A stretch of DNA of 64,000 nucleotides from Sphaeramia orbicularis (lineage: Eukaryota > Chordata > Actinopteri > Kurtiformes > Apogonidae): contig NC_043978.1 in assembly GCF_902148855.1 (NCBI RefSeq), positions 32,238,686 to 32,302,685 of the forward strand. The letters are read 5' to 3'. A model generated the notes under the pieces. It made no database searches. It was given only the letters and a program-made list of their open reading frames with translations, and had not been told where the DNA came from. Shown in pieces: positions 49,801 to 60,400 of this stretch; position 1 is the first letter of the stretch, and every line of letters starts with the position of its first letter. Made by a program: the position numbers and the translations under genes.

Positions 49801-51460
49801 CATGCGAGCGGGGCAGAGACTTGTCCGACAGAGACAGTACGGAGCCGTGAGACAGCTGCTCAAATGTGTCGGTGAATCAGGCACCGCCACCAAGAATGAC
49901 TGTGATGCCCTCATCCTCAGCTGTGTGTCCACGGCAGATAAGTCACCAGCTGATGTGAGTGACAGACATTTTAACGATAGTAGAACTGGAAAATAGTAAA
50001 GATTAGCCATACCATTTACTTGATAAGATAACTGGATGTGACCTGGCTCTGTTGTCTGTTTTTGTCGTTTTAAGGCAAAGGAGCTGGAAAGTCTCATTCT
50101 GGAGACCAAGAGCACAGAAAGCAAGGTTAGTTCTTTTATTCTCCTCTGTCTTAACATGTTGCTTTTTAGGCTGATGTTATGTTTTACTCAGTTACTTCAA
50201 TGACCTGCTTTTGTCTCCTGTGTTATTTCCTTATCATTATCAATTTGCTGTGGATTTTGTTTGTCTATTAACGTGGTGTCACATGTTATATCCTCATACT
50301 GATCTGAGACTGAAGAAAACAACCCTGCTTTCCAAATGAGTGTTCTCTTCACATCTTTGTGGCCCTTAAAGCTAAAGTAGTCCTATAAAAGAAGTTTCCT
50401 TTTGTTCATATAGTTTCTTTGTTATAGTGGAACATATCTGTGCAAAATAAATATATATGAAAGCAACAAGTAATGACTATTTACACAACTGTAAATGTCC
50501 TTTTAATCAGTTACAGTCTGTGAGAAAGAATATGTAGTTAATAACACATACTTAAAATATATAAAATAGTAATTACAAACCAATTACATCAAATATATTG
50601 TTTTCAATAATAAATCATTGAATGGAACAGGTGACTGTGCCAAGGCAGGTGGCCTGTTAGCTGACAATATATTCCTATCTTTAACAAAAAATTTTGGTAA
50701 TGTAAGACCTTACACTACATTAGCATTACTGATTAGCTTTAGCTCTAAGCATATTAGGAGCAGTGACTTGCGTTGAAGTGATTAAAACAGTTGCATTATC
50801 TTATTATATTTTAACAGAGTAAGTGTTGTGTAATCTGTGACCGATTACATTTCAACGTAACCTTCCCAACACTTAGGCTTATACTGTATATGTCAGTAAT
50901 TTGAAGACAGAGGCATGAAAACAAAAACAATGGATTATCTCAAGTCAACCTCAGTCCATCTAGACCCTAAATTTTGACATGATTACTGAAGACTGACATT
51001 TAACTCCTGGTTATGCAGAGTAAATACTTTACAAAGGAGCATTTAGGAGATGATTATAAATAGGATAATACTGATAAATCATGTGATTAAAAAAAACATC
51101 AAACAAAGGACATTTAAATACACATATTACAACCATTTGAGCCAGTATTAATAGAATATTCCAGTACTGTCTTTAAAAGAAAGCCAGTATTTCTGTATTA
51201 TCCATTTCTGTATCTAAACTCTTATTACCTTATTTTTCCATATACAGATCAAAGCCTACCTACTGTGCAGTAAACTTCGTCCAGCCTACCTGCTGGCTGT
51301 TAAGCTGGACCCAAGTCGAGCCGGCCCATTGGTCCAGGATGTCCTTCAGGCCGCCGAGGGAGCGCAGGACTCAGTGATGCAGAATATTTGCCGACAGTGG
51401 CTATCTGAGCACCACAACAAGTCATCTCAGCAGCGCCAAGGCCGACCCAGCGCCAGGTAA
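22838..51460 (+). CDS. zfyve26: Spastizin (zinc finger FYVE domain protein 26), complete
   Basis: Forty-two coding exons run from the ATG at 22936 to the TAA at 51458-51460. They total 7827 nt, or 2608 aa (human 2539), with no frame break. The leader exon piece starts at the acceptor 22837. The protein begins MHPFGCEAETSLQDLFGYF, matching human MNHPFG, and most exons align by eye with human ZFYVE26. One FYVE finger lies near residues 1863-1925. The remainder is a helical-repeat scaffold with low-complexity serine linkers. Family knowledge: spastizin (SPG15) binds PI3P on endosomes/lysosomes, works with SPG11 and AP-5, and acts in autophagic lysosome reformation and cytokinesis. Introns host three deleted mariners, a foldback element and SINE pieces. 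Exon coordinates are in the four regional entries. Confidence 0.97.
25955..25979. repeat. Poly-T run in zfyve26 intron 5
   Basis: About 19 T in a row. The rest of intron 5 (25611-27174) is AT-rich with no coding signal apart from the interspersed repeat near 26.8-27.0 kb. Confidence 0.8.
26806..27025. mobile_element. Interspersed repeat with CCTCCGCCA/TGGNGGAGG ends
   Basis: Starts 'acctccgccaggaggtatt', contains a (TTTG)n run and a 12-G tract, and ends 'cttggtggaggtctgcactc'. This is a common teleost repeat with short inverted ends and a 'gtggacggattttcatgaaa' centre. The superfamily is not determined. Confidence 0.5.
27945..28528. mobile_element. Foldback MITE (near-palindromic)
   Basis: 584 bp between TTAA sequences (27941-27944 and 28529-28532), filling most of zfyve26 intron 8. 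The left and right halves are inverted copies over roughly 250 bp each: 'catcaaatctgttaaacctc' on the left faces 'gaggttttacagatttgatg' on the right, and 'cagtcatagcctaagtatca' faces its complement. The centre is GC-rich ('cggaaacggctggagg' facing 'gctcctgccgtttccgc'). No transposase is encoded. Confidence 0.85.
30705..31248. mobile_element. Internally deleted Tc1/mariner element, copy 2
   Basis: 544 bp in zfyve26 intron 12 with perfect TA duplications (30703-30704, 31249-31250) and ends CAGGGTGGGGAAGCAAAATT and its inverse. It has the same internal deletion as the other two copies plus a small extra deletion in the transposase remnant. Orientation is the same as the other two. Confidence 0.92.
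31275..31515 (+). mobile_element. SINE-like fragment (sense), just right of mariner copy 2
   Basis: Reads 'ccaccatccaaagacatgca', 'gttgcccataggtgtgaatg', 'ccagggtgtaccccgccttt' and an (AATG)n tail, the body and tail of the same tRNA-derived SINE family seen near 22.6 and 61.7 kb. The tRNA-like head is missing. Confidence 0.6.
31717..39494 (+). other. zfyve26: zfyve26 exons 13-25 (central scaffold)
   Basis: Exons: 31717-31868, 32301-32547, 33409-33672, 33825-33944, 34265-34435, 34677-34910, 35220-35325, 35997-36829, 37124-37323, 37560-37664, 37762-37884, 38515-38691, 39245-39494. Conserved marks include MLSPPESLLMSCIRRGNF, STLQAIGSAAAAGVAFYSIS, MAAFDLACCHCQLWKTS, ALSFLKSRSPLLAMLACL and LLMNLKVDWADVAVQTLRSL. 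The largest exon (833 nt, 35997-36829) includes a serine/acid linker (VSEESSDSEASAED) before the conserved block. The exon 13-14 junction and the exon 14 end keep the human phases. Confidence 0.92.
38114..38300. repeat. Probable interspersed repeat in zfyve26 intron 23
   Basis: The 'aatagaatagatctttattg' start resembles a common fish repeat that begins with GAATA units. The body is diverged and its end is unclear. Confidence 0.35.
40090..41420 (+). other. zfyve26: zfyve26 exons 26-30 (FYVE finger)
   Basis: Exons: 40090-40185, 40495-40682, 40908-41044, 41164-41192, 41284-41420. The finger starts at DWVPDTQQHVCMVCQRERF and continues FNRRHHCRRCGRLVCQACS and VRVCDQCYAYFHPE. All eight zinc ligands are present (CMVC, HHC with CRRC, CQAC, CDQC), as are the WxxD and RRHHCR basic motifs that bind PI3P. 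The finger is split by the intron at 40683-40907. Exon 29 is a 29-nt microexon in the acidic linker DSDDEQEPAE. An upstream in-phase acceptor alternative for exon 26 cannot be excluded. Confidence 0.94.
42250..42375 (+). repeat. Retroelement-type tail next to exon 31
   Basis: A (TTA)n run followed by 'gtgaatttcctcattgtagg' and 'atcaataaagttttctttta', typical of a fish non-LTR repeat 3' end. It ends about 9 bp before the exon 31 acceptor. Confidence 0.45.
43494..43680 (-). mobile_element. Truncated tRNA-derived SINE
   Basis: An (AAT)n tail then 'cttttcaaggcacccaaagc', 'gatccattattcattcgctc' and 'ggtggtggtaaact', homologous to the fuller copy at 47846-48164 but lacking the tRNA-like head. Antisense to zfyve26, in intron 31. 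Confidence 0.65.
44551..44602. repeat. (TAGAA)n microsatellite
   Basis: About ten perfect TAGAA units in zfyve26 intron 33, followed by what looks like the body of an interspersed repeat to about 44770. Confidence 0.9.
45085..45634. mobile_element. Internally deleted Tc1/mariner element, copy 3
   Basis: 550 bp in zfyve26 intron 33 with TA on both sides (45083-45084, 45635-45636) and CAGGGTGGGGAAGCAAAATT ends. It has the same deletion and orientation as the copies at 21777 and 30705 and is very similar in sequence to both. Its right end lies 100 bp upstream of the exon 34 acceptor. Confidence 0.92.
47846..48164 (-). mobile_element. tRNA-derived SINE, near full length
   Basis: Read on the minus strand it starts with a tRNA-like head (GGTGGCTGTGGCTCAGGAGG, an A-box form; the B-box near 'gggttgaaagt' is weak), continues with 'ccctgggcaagacactctag', and ends with 'aaagcgctttgggtgcctta' and an AT-rich tail. 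It lies in zfyve26 intron 37, between exons ending at 47810 and starting at 48273. Confidence 0.75.
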
Positions 51461-53312
51461 AGGCTCAGTTGGCACAGCAAGGATTTACACAGCCCGTACT
51501 TTAACTGAAAACAGAAAAGCACGTCTCATGTTTCTTCTACACACTGTACACGAAGTGACATTTGCTGCCTTGAAAACTGGTCAGACAACTTACATAAATC
51601 ACACTTCAAACCTACAGAAATGTTAAAAAACATTTCAGGAAAAACTACACAATTGCAGCGAGATTGGCTTTCTGCTCAGATCTTCCCATATATAATGACA
51701 TTAAAGGCCTTCTTAGTAAACCTTTGGCTCCAGTTGTACCACGCTAACACTTTAGCATAGTCTGTGTAGATTGCATATTGTCCTGCATTATCAAGGAAAG
51801 AAGATTTATCCTTAAAACATTTTAACACTTTGTATTATATTGCCTGTAGAATTATAAATGTAAAAATTATTTAATGCATTGTTATGGATAATACAGTATT
51901 TTCACTTTCATTTTCATAATAATTTCTGGTGAATACACACATTTTCATTCACTGCACATGTCATATTCCCACCAAGAGTCACTGTAACGCACAAACATCA
52001 GAGATTTCTGTTACGCCATGTTATTTGTTGTCTGTAAATCAGTAGCTAATGCTAAAGCTAATCAGTTAGCATGGAAATTGGAGTCAAAAGGTTAATATGT
52101 CTGCGTTTGATTAAATTATTTAAATTATTACTAATTAGAAAACTAGGTATAATATAGTGTTTTGAGTCTAGGTGTAGGTAGACACAGAATCTACTATAAA
52201 GAACCTTCCTGTCTGCAAAGTGAATGAAACACCACTGTGCTTTACTTCCACTCCTAAAAATGTTTATCTCATCTTCATTTCATAATAAAGGAAAAATGTT
52301 ACCACACCAGAATGACAACAACCATGACACAATGACTTATACAAGCATATTTTTAACAAGCATGTATCTCCTACCTCAGCCAAAAGGGAAACTCTCTTTA
52401 ACTGACATCAGAGCCTCTGACAAATGTGTAAATCTTTTACGTCCTTATTGTCTGTGTGTGTGGATAACGTTTTTATTAAGATGTAAACGTAAGCAGTTGT
52501 GAATCTACAGATGTCTCCTTCACCTCCAAAGTAACCCTACATGTTTAATCCTTGAAAAACTGCAAATGTCATGTCTTGTTTTTCGGTTTCTGATGATGCT
52601 GTTTACTTGTTTTAGCCGGTTTTATAGACTTTTCAGACCAGCTTCAGTGTTTTTTCCCTTTGGAAATTAAAATCAAGAATTAATTGTATTTAAGGGCATT
52701 TAGGTTGATGTTCAGAGACAGAAATGACGGATGCATGAAGGGACCCACTCAGTCATAAATCAGCTTGTTTTTATGTGATGTTTATAAAAGAAAAAAAAAA
52801 GCTTTGCTAATTTTAAATCATGCTTTTCATTTTGTTCTCATGGGATCCATGTGTATCAGTCAAAACTTTTTTTTTTTTAAAAAGGGATGTAATCTTTGTC
52901 ACATTTTTCCTGAAACAAGTCATCATCATTATAAACCAGTGCTTACTGTCCTATACCAATAGTCTTTGATGTTGCTAAGCTGCCTTTAAAGGATGCTGTA
53001 ATGTTAGAGAACACACTGTGTTATTCGGCTTGCATTCTCTTGAAGACTGAGACAGAATTACTTGTAGAGTGAGTTTTGGATCATGAAGACATTAAATGGA
53101 GCCAGTTTAGACTTTTGGGATGCACATTTTTGACATTCTTGCACTGTAATCCTCCTTACCTTGGACTGTTCATCACTGCCGCACTTTATACTTAGTTTAA
53201 AAAAAAAAGACATTTTTTGGGGAAAACTTGTAAAATACATGATGTAGTTCACTTACTGCTTAATGATGCAGTGATTAATGATTTTGGAACCCTCCCTCCC
53301 TTGTAAAATAAA
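51461..53312 (+). other. zfyve26 3' UTR (inferred)
   Basis: From the stop codon to an AATAAA at 53307-53312. The interval is AT-rich and has no repeat or open frame that I can support as a gene. A long 3' UTR of about 1.85 kb is inferred from the signal; earlier poly(A) sites may be used. Confidence 0.45.
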
Positions 53313-53564
53313 ATCTAATTAAATAATAAAAAAAAATGTGAAATATGTAAAACCATTTGACATGTCTAATTTCTTTGAGATTAAGTGAATATTTGTCCTT
53401 TTAGTGTTTGTGTTGTGATTCATTTACTCTGTAACAATGATCCAAATGTATTTTCAAAGTCCATTCCTTCATTTCTTTACTGATTTTTCATTTCTTTCTT
53501 TACGTTAGTCGGATCTCAATGATTTTAAGGACTGATGCCACAAAAAGTCATAGTAATATTTCAG

Positions 53565-54422
53565 TTTATTTACATTTGATGTAACATTCAACTCTTAACA
53601 TGAATGTAAATGTAGTAAAAGGCATGTTTCACTTTGTATAAACACAGAATGTAAACTCTGGCAACCTTCCATGTGAATGCTGAGAAGAAAACCTAAGTAG
53701 GGAGAATCTTAAAAAAAAGTATTTCCTCCAGGAATGTGCAGTTTTTGGCAATGCAAATGGGAAAATCTATTGCAGTTACATGAATATGAACGATTTGGAT
53801 AAATAGAAAACTTTCTTACAGTATGACGCACATTTTTTTGGATAAAATACACTATTCAAGCATTAATTGTGGGTCAGGACTGCGCCTGATCTTCAGTAGT
53901 GTACGAATTCTGTGTCATCCTGGAAATACTGTAAGAACCCTGCCCTTTAGTAGAAATGCTGGCACAAAAGTTAAGCTGCAAAATTCGGTAACAAACAAAG
54001 AAAGAACAGATTATTTGCTAAAATGCTGGTCATACCCTGGTTGACCCTTCACAGTATCCTACACGCATTACAATACATCAAGTTGCTTTTTTTGCCTACA
54101 CTGTATTCACATTGTGTCACAAAAATATAGAGTCAAAAGCAATTTTCCCCATTACACAATAATACAGTTGAGTGTTTTGGTTAGTTGAACGTTCAAGATC
54201 CAGTTGTGTGAAGCACCAAAAAACCCAAGTTTATTATAATTGTAATTACTGCATTATCACACAAAAAAGCACTTCACATTATAGTACGACTTATTAACCT
54301 GACTGCAGAGCTCGTATTAGGTTGGAAAGGCCCAAAATACAGAACATAACGTAATGAAATGAATGATAACAGAAGGATAGACACTCTTTGAGAACTGTAG
54401 ATAGATGGCGTGAAAGCTGTAA
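53565..54422 (-). other. 3' UTR of the rdh gene (inferred)
   Basis: Minus-strand AATAAA (plus-strand tttatt at 53565-53570) lies about 860 bp past the native stop codon at 54423-54425, making this the likely 3' UTR. It converges with the zfyve26 3' end. Confidence 0.45.
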
Positions 54423-57400
54423 TCAGTCCCACTCGATACCCGAGGAGTTCACAGCTGGCGTCCCACAGTCCTCCTCGCTGTCTCCTCGCTCCTCCCCTGT
54501 GGGGCCACGAAGGCGGGGGTTGCAGTCGCTGGAATAAAGGAGACCATTTTGATTAAATGAAGTTTAATGATGGTGGGAGTCATTAGTCTAATGTTCAACC
54601 CCCACAAGATATTAAACTGTGGGATAAATTGTCTCCAAATGGCTGAAAGTAAGAGCGGTGACTGAAGTTGTTTGTGTTTTTGATATATAAAAAAAAAAAA
54701 AAAAAAAATCTGTGACAGTGAAGACAAATTAGGGCTTCACACTGAAATCATACACTACAAACAAAAAGTTACGGATATTTTTAATTTTGGGTTTTTTTTT
54801 TTTCATTTGGATTCTTGCATAGTGCTTTTTTTACTTTTTTGCTGTGTGTGAATTGAATTGAAACTCATTTTTTTAATGACCAGACATAGTGTAATTTACA
54901 AATGGCAAAAAATGACAAAAAGAGACAAAAAAAAATAAATATCCTTAACTTTTTTGTTTTGTAATGTATGTCTGATTAGTCTGTATTTAAATGTAAGCAT
55001 AATGTTACTGAACAGTAGAAAAAAGTGACAGACTTAATAGTAATAGTTCAATAGTTTAATCCCAATTATAGTGATAAAATAGGTGTTAATGAATGATCTA
55101 TCTATCACCAGTATAAATTAACCACACTAGGACTTTATATGAATAATAAATTAAGCAATAAATAACAAATACAAAGCAACAAACACACTGTGCTAAACAA
55201 TGAACTCTAAACATCAACTACAGGAAGACCCCAAAGCAGACAAAAGGGTCTGAGAGGGTTAGTTTGGGTTTTATGTAAACCTGTGTCACAATAAAACTCT
55301 TTACTGAACTTCATTTGACATCCGATTTCATTACCTAAAAGTAAATTAACCGGTTGTCAGTGCCTGCAGGGCAGATTTTATACTTTTTCAAGGATATTAT
55401 GTTGGATGAGTTTTTTGTAAAACTGCTTTCACTGCAGAAAAGAGCTGAAATGTTAAAACTAAAGAATTGTTCCACAATATGTTCTGTAATTGTCCTTTCT
55501 GTTTAAATAGGACATTTGTACTGGAAAAGTATTGTTTAGGAACCAGAAAAGATGCCAAAGTGTCTGTATTGGTAGCAATTTAATTATGTGCTAGAGTTCC
55601 ACTTATTTTTTTTTTTGCAGTCAAAACAGCCCTTTTCGTTGGAGAGGTGAAGCTGTTATAACACACTGTTGTCTGTAACACAGGAATCTAATGATGTTAA
55701 ATATAGATAATAACTCATTCATTTTGCTGTTGAGAATGTACATGGTTTAAACGAACTGCCAAATGAGGGCAGGGGAATCCAAATGACATACAGAGACCTA
55801 AACAGTTGCGCTAGGACTGACTTTGCAAAGTTCAGGAAGTGTCGTGCTGAGCTACTTTTTACTCATAAATGCTATAAATATTCATGTGTATTGATATGTA
55901 TCATCACAGAGTTGTATCATTTAAATGTATAGCCAGAAAACAGGCTTTTGTTTCTCATTTCATTTGCAAACTCAGAAGAATACTTGTTGATATCTGAGGA
56001 TATATATTTCATTAAGTATGTGCTTTTTCAGCTTGCATTTAAATAGAGAATCTAAATGCCACTCTAAAATGATCTCAGTGAGAAAACAAGTGATGCCAGG
56101 CCCAATAAGCCCCGCCCCTCGCATGTATTGTAGCTTATTTTGACATGGATCCAGCTGATGTCATCATGTCTGTGCGTGTGCTGATGTTAGCATATCAATA
56201 TATCAATTGCCTCTAGCTATGTGGCAAGTTTGAAGTAAACTGAAACAAAACTGATATTTTTATAGACTTTTGAAATGTCACCCATTCTAAGTAAATGGGG
56301 GGGATTCTAAAAAAAAATTGATAAAAAATTTTAAGTTTGACCTATGTTTCTCAAAATGTAATGACACGTATTCTTGGTCACTGGCAATCTATAAACCCAA
56401 TTTGGTATGAATTCAACCAATAGTTTTGCTGCTACAGACATTTGAAATTTCACCCATTATAAGTGGATGAGAAAAAAAAAATTTAAATTCATAAAAAATT
56501 TGAACTTTCACCTACCGTTCCCAAAATGTAATCAGATGTATTCTGGGTCACTGGCAATCTATAAACCCAATTTGGTATGAATTCAATCAACGGTTTTGCA
56601 GCTGGAGTGTTAAAAATCAAACACCGAAACAAGCAGACTTAACCAAAAACAACACCCCTTGCCTCCCCTTCGGGGGGGCGGGGTAATAAATGTAAAAAGC
56701 TGTATCTTCTACAACAACAGTTAAAGGAGGGTGTGTCTAACTTGCTTCACCGATTTACATCAATACATTCAGGCAAAGTTGGATTGTGAAACTAAAACCA
56801 ACTCAACCTTTGTTTCCTGCAGGTCTACACTAGTTCACATTACATAAATATTATTATCATCAGGCCCTGCTTTGGCTCATTACTTCACACAATAAGCAAC
56901 ATGTTTTTTAAGTAAGTGTTTTTTTACAAAGGTTCAGAGGTAATACATGGATCTGTCCTGCAAAATATAAGATTCATCATTAAAAATACCAGAAAGTCTC
57001 ACTATCTGTTCAAAAGAGCATGTTTCAGTACCACCAGGTCTAAATATCTCTTAAATTCATTTAGCTACTTTTTGTTTTTAAGTTATTTTAAAAACATCTG
57101 CTCCTGTGAAGTAATCATAGCGGTTTTCTCCCTCGTGGTTACGTACCTGAAATGTTTCCCAGAGATTGAGTGCAGCTCCTCAGCTACTGCACAGTAGATG
57201 CTCGTCTGCGCTCCTTCCCGTGGCGTTTCAGGAACATTGCAAAGACGGTGAAAAATATCGTCATGAGGTTGAGTGTCTGGTGAGGTCAGAGTTCACCGTC
57301 CCAGGATGCACCGAGTTCACGGTCACATTGGAGTCGTGTACGACAACAGATCAACTTCAGCTTGGAGATGTTATGACTTATCATCTGTATGAGGTAAGTA

Positions 57401-60400
57401 CTGGAAAATATATTTATTCATATTGTCACAGTGCAGTGTAATAAAAGTTCTTAGTAGTGATCCATTTATCAGGTCAGATTTTTAGTTTGTAAGATGCTTT
57501 TATCTTTTTGTTTATTACTCACACAGATTAAACTCCACTGTAAGTGACATATACCTCACTATATACCCATACCTCACTCAAACCCATTGGTTTTATCCAC
57601 ATTGTATGTTGTAAATTTTGCAAAATTTGATAGTCCATTATAACTCTATCTTACTTGTTCATTTTATTTTTATTTTATTTTTTACTGCATACTTCTTACC
57701 TACTCCATGATCTATATATGCACCAAACCACTGAAGCAAATTCCTAGTAATGTGAACCCTGTTTACTTACACGACAATAAACATGATTCTGATTTTGATA
57801 TGTATACAGTATTTATTACATAATCATAAATAAATGTAATAGCGCAAGTTTTTACAGAATTTTATTATCTATATTCACTCGATCAAGGCGGCAACAGCTT
57901 TCTAAAACTCAAGAATAATGTAATCATTAATTTGAGAAATTGTTAGATATCAATTACGAATATTATCAAGATTTTATTCAACATTATTTGTGTTTTATCA
58001 ATTAACACCCACTTACTTTCAAATTATGCTTTTGCTATTGCTGCTTGTTAATATTGTACATATGTTGAATTTTAGTAAAGAAAAGTAACTTTGAATAATT
58101 TTTCATTTAAACAAAATTCATTTTAAATTGTGACCTGTCCATAAAATGAAAATAATCTAACAGTGCTGTCAACGATTGAAATTTTTAATCAGATTAACCA
58201 CAGGGTTACTAGGATTAATTTTGATTAATCACAATTAAATATCATTCATTTTAATGTATATTAATCGTGTTTCATTTTACATGAGCATAAAGACTCAAGA
58301 AAGAAGGGAATGTATATGCACTTAATGTGTTTGTCGCAAGCTGGACGATGTATTAGCTGAAGTGCCAGCAGAATCTCCGACTAATTTATGCTTAGTGTAA
58401 TGTGGTATTTTAAGTTGGAAGTGCTTCAGTGAAAAGAAAACTCCTTCTTGCAGAGTGTGGATTATACTTTATGACTGTTCTGTCTTGGGTTTTTTTTTGT
58501 CCTCATATTTCCATCCAGAGGGCCAACATGCTGTTTGGCATCCTCCATCTTTACAGGTTGTTTCTGCTGCTTGTCACTACCGGATCAACTGCTCATTTGC
58601 ACATGTGCGATGCTAACTCTACTTGGATAAACTGCCCAAAATGCATTGGCAAAGACTTTCAGAGTCATTCTGCGCTACAGATGGGTTAATTGCGTTAAAA
58701 TTTTTAATTGGATTAATCATTATAATGGATTAATCTGCGTTAATGCATTAATTTTGACAGTCCTACGATCTATATAATCTTTTTTTTTTAAATCACCCTA
58801 CACTAATATGACACTTTTGCTGTCTTGTCAACATTAATGTTTCCATAGTAATGTGTACTTTGGAAATCATTATTTTACTTCTGAAAGACATGAAAAAGAA
58901 AAAAACTTTTGAAAAACATTTATCTGAATATAATGAAGCATCAAACCAGTTTACTGGTTAGGATGAGTTGTTGTTGTGCGTTTCGTTTTTAAGCCTGCCT
59001 CCATCCCTAATCCTCTACTTGCTGTGTTTTGTTTGAGCAGTGTGGGTCATCTGTCCGTTCTCCCATGTGTTGTGTGTCTGTGTGTGTTTGTGTACCTTTC
59101 AGTCTACGGGCCAACTCTCTGGTAAAAAGCACATTTGCCAGTTTGCTTTGACAGTATGCCAACCCGCTGTTGTAGCTGCCCTGGCTGTGAAGGTCATGGA
59201 AACGGATCCAGCCGAAATTGTGTGCCAGAGATGAGACGACCACAATCCGAGCCGGAGCGCTGCGCTTCAGCAGACCAATCAAGAGGGAGGTCAACAGGAA
59301 GTGACCTAGAAAGTAAGATCTGACCCTTAAACCCAGATTTCTAATGCCACGTTCAGACTGTAAGTTCACACATATTCACTCTATTTACACCCAAATATTT
59401 AAGGAGAGTTTACTTTAATTTACTCAGCTGTTCTCAGCTTATTTGTGAAAGCAAACATATGTACGTGAAGCTAAATGATATGTTGGTCTGTGCATATTTA
59501 TGTGCATTCTCACCCAAGTGATTGACTCCAATGTGCATTTCAAAGCCATCGACGGTTTTCGTGTAGGGGCACATCATCACGCCTGCATTGTTGATAAGGA
59601 TATGAAGATGGTTGACCTCTAAAGATAAGAACATTAGAGAGACATAAATATGTTAATTGGGGTAATAATCTAGGTTCTATTGGTAGATTTGAGTACAATG
59701 AAGGCTTGTATGTTCTTCACAGTTCCTATATATTATGGAAAAGCATCAAACTTGATTGTAGTCATTTTCTGGGTCTGAATAAATTTGGAAATAAGAAAAG
59801 ATTATGGAAAAAATGAGTACTGCCGTTATATGAACAAGAATAAAGTAGCTGTAAAAGCAGTGTTTTTCATGCTGTTTAAAGCAGGAAACCAGAACAGTGT
59901 ATGCGAAAGCAACTGACAGGTTGTCAAGACGCATGATGTGTGATTGAATGCACTCCTACAAACAGCAGCCTCTTCGACTAGAACGTCTGAATTCTGTGTA
60001 GGAGTGTGAACTAAATGGCCACAGTGGGTAAATGTAAGTTTTCTGTGGGCTTTTTTTTAGCAAAAGGCTCCAAATGGGAACAAAAAAATAAGTTTGTGCA
60101 GAACTGTTTGAGGTGTTGAACATGATGGAGGTTGCAAATGTAAGTCATATGAACAAAAACTCTGTTGTCTTGACAGCTTGAATCACAGCATTTATTTCTA
60201 CAAAGAGGTTAATAATGGTCTGGATGAGAAGTCTGGAAATTTGTGTCTGAAAAACTATCAAAATGTGTAAGAACCGTGATCCTCTGTGCATACCTCTGAG
60301 GAATTTCTGTGCAAAGGCTCGTATTGAACAGGTATCTGCCAAATCCAACTCTCGAACTTCTACATCTGCTTTGGAATACGCAGCTCGGATACTCGCCGCA

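Larger units (their letters stand above)
42384..51460 (+). other. zfyve26: zfyve26 exons 31-42 (C-terminal scaffold)
   Basis: Exons: 42384-42604, 43795-43942, 44255-44464, 45735-45950, 46639-46836, 47497-47577, 47683-47810, 48273-48444, 49395-49454, 49772-49954, 50075-50125, 51248-51460. This is the most conserved part: ACGHQLISHCRSLSRKLTNP, DIMKQLLFSAKLMFVKVGRS, SYISKVDVLKILV, RNQLLEAEHYQLAVEVSTKS, DHVRAAMTCIRFFTH and VACKVMLGGKNIEEGFGIAY. The last exon encodes AYLLCSKLRPAYLLAVK and ends RPSAR. Human spastizin uses this region for partner binding. Intron 41 (50126-51247) shows nothing recognisable. Confidence 0.94.
54423..57354 (-). pseudogene. rdh exons 6 and 7 with six apparent single-base indels
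   Basis: Exon 6 (57354-57147) clearly encodes [19 protein letters not shown], then [14 protein letters not shown], then [17 protein letters not shown], but these three pieces lie in different frames. Each shift looks like one lost base, near 57317, 57270 and 57228, all in short homopolymers. Exon 7 (54528-54423) encodes [29 protein letters not shown] and GIEWD plus TGA, with one extra base before each later piece (near 54517, 54468 and 54439). Splice sites at the exon 6 donor (gtacgt) and the exon 7 acceptor are good; the exon 6 acceptor is uncertain. This could be true decay, an error-prone stretch of assembly, or replacement by other 3' exons. Confidence 0.7.

Noticed and set aside
22936-51460. 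Frame disruption in zfyve26 similar to that in the rdh gene
   Set aside because: All 42 exons join in phase and total a multiple of three, with conserved blocks up to the stop codon.
57166-57441. Plus-strand open frame of 91 codons
   Set aside because: It is the antisense shadow of rdh exon 6; the minus strand encodes the conserved VNSVHPG block.
58429-58689. 86-codon open frame in rdh intron 5
   Set aside because: It lies inside a hAT-like MITE and shows no domain.
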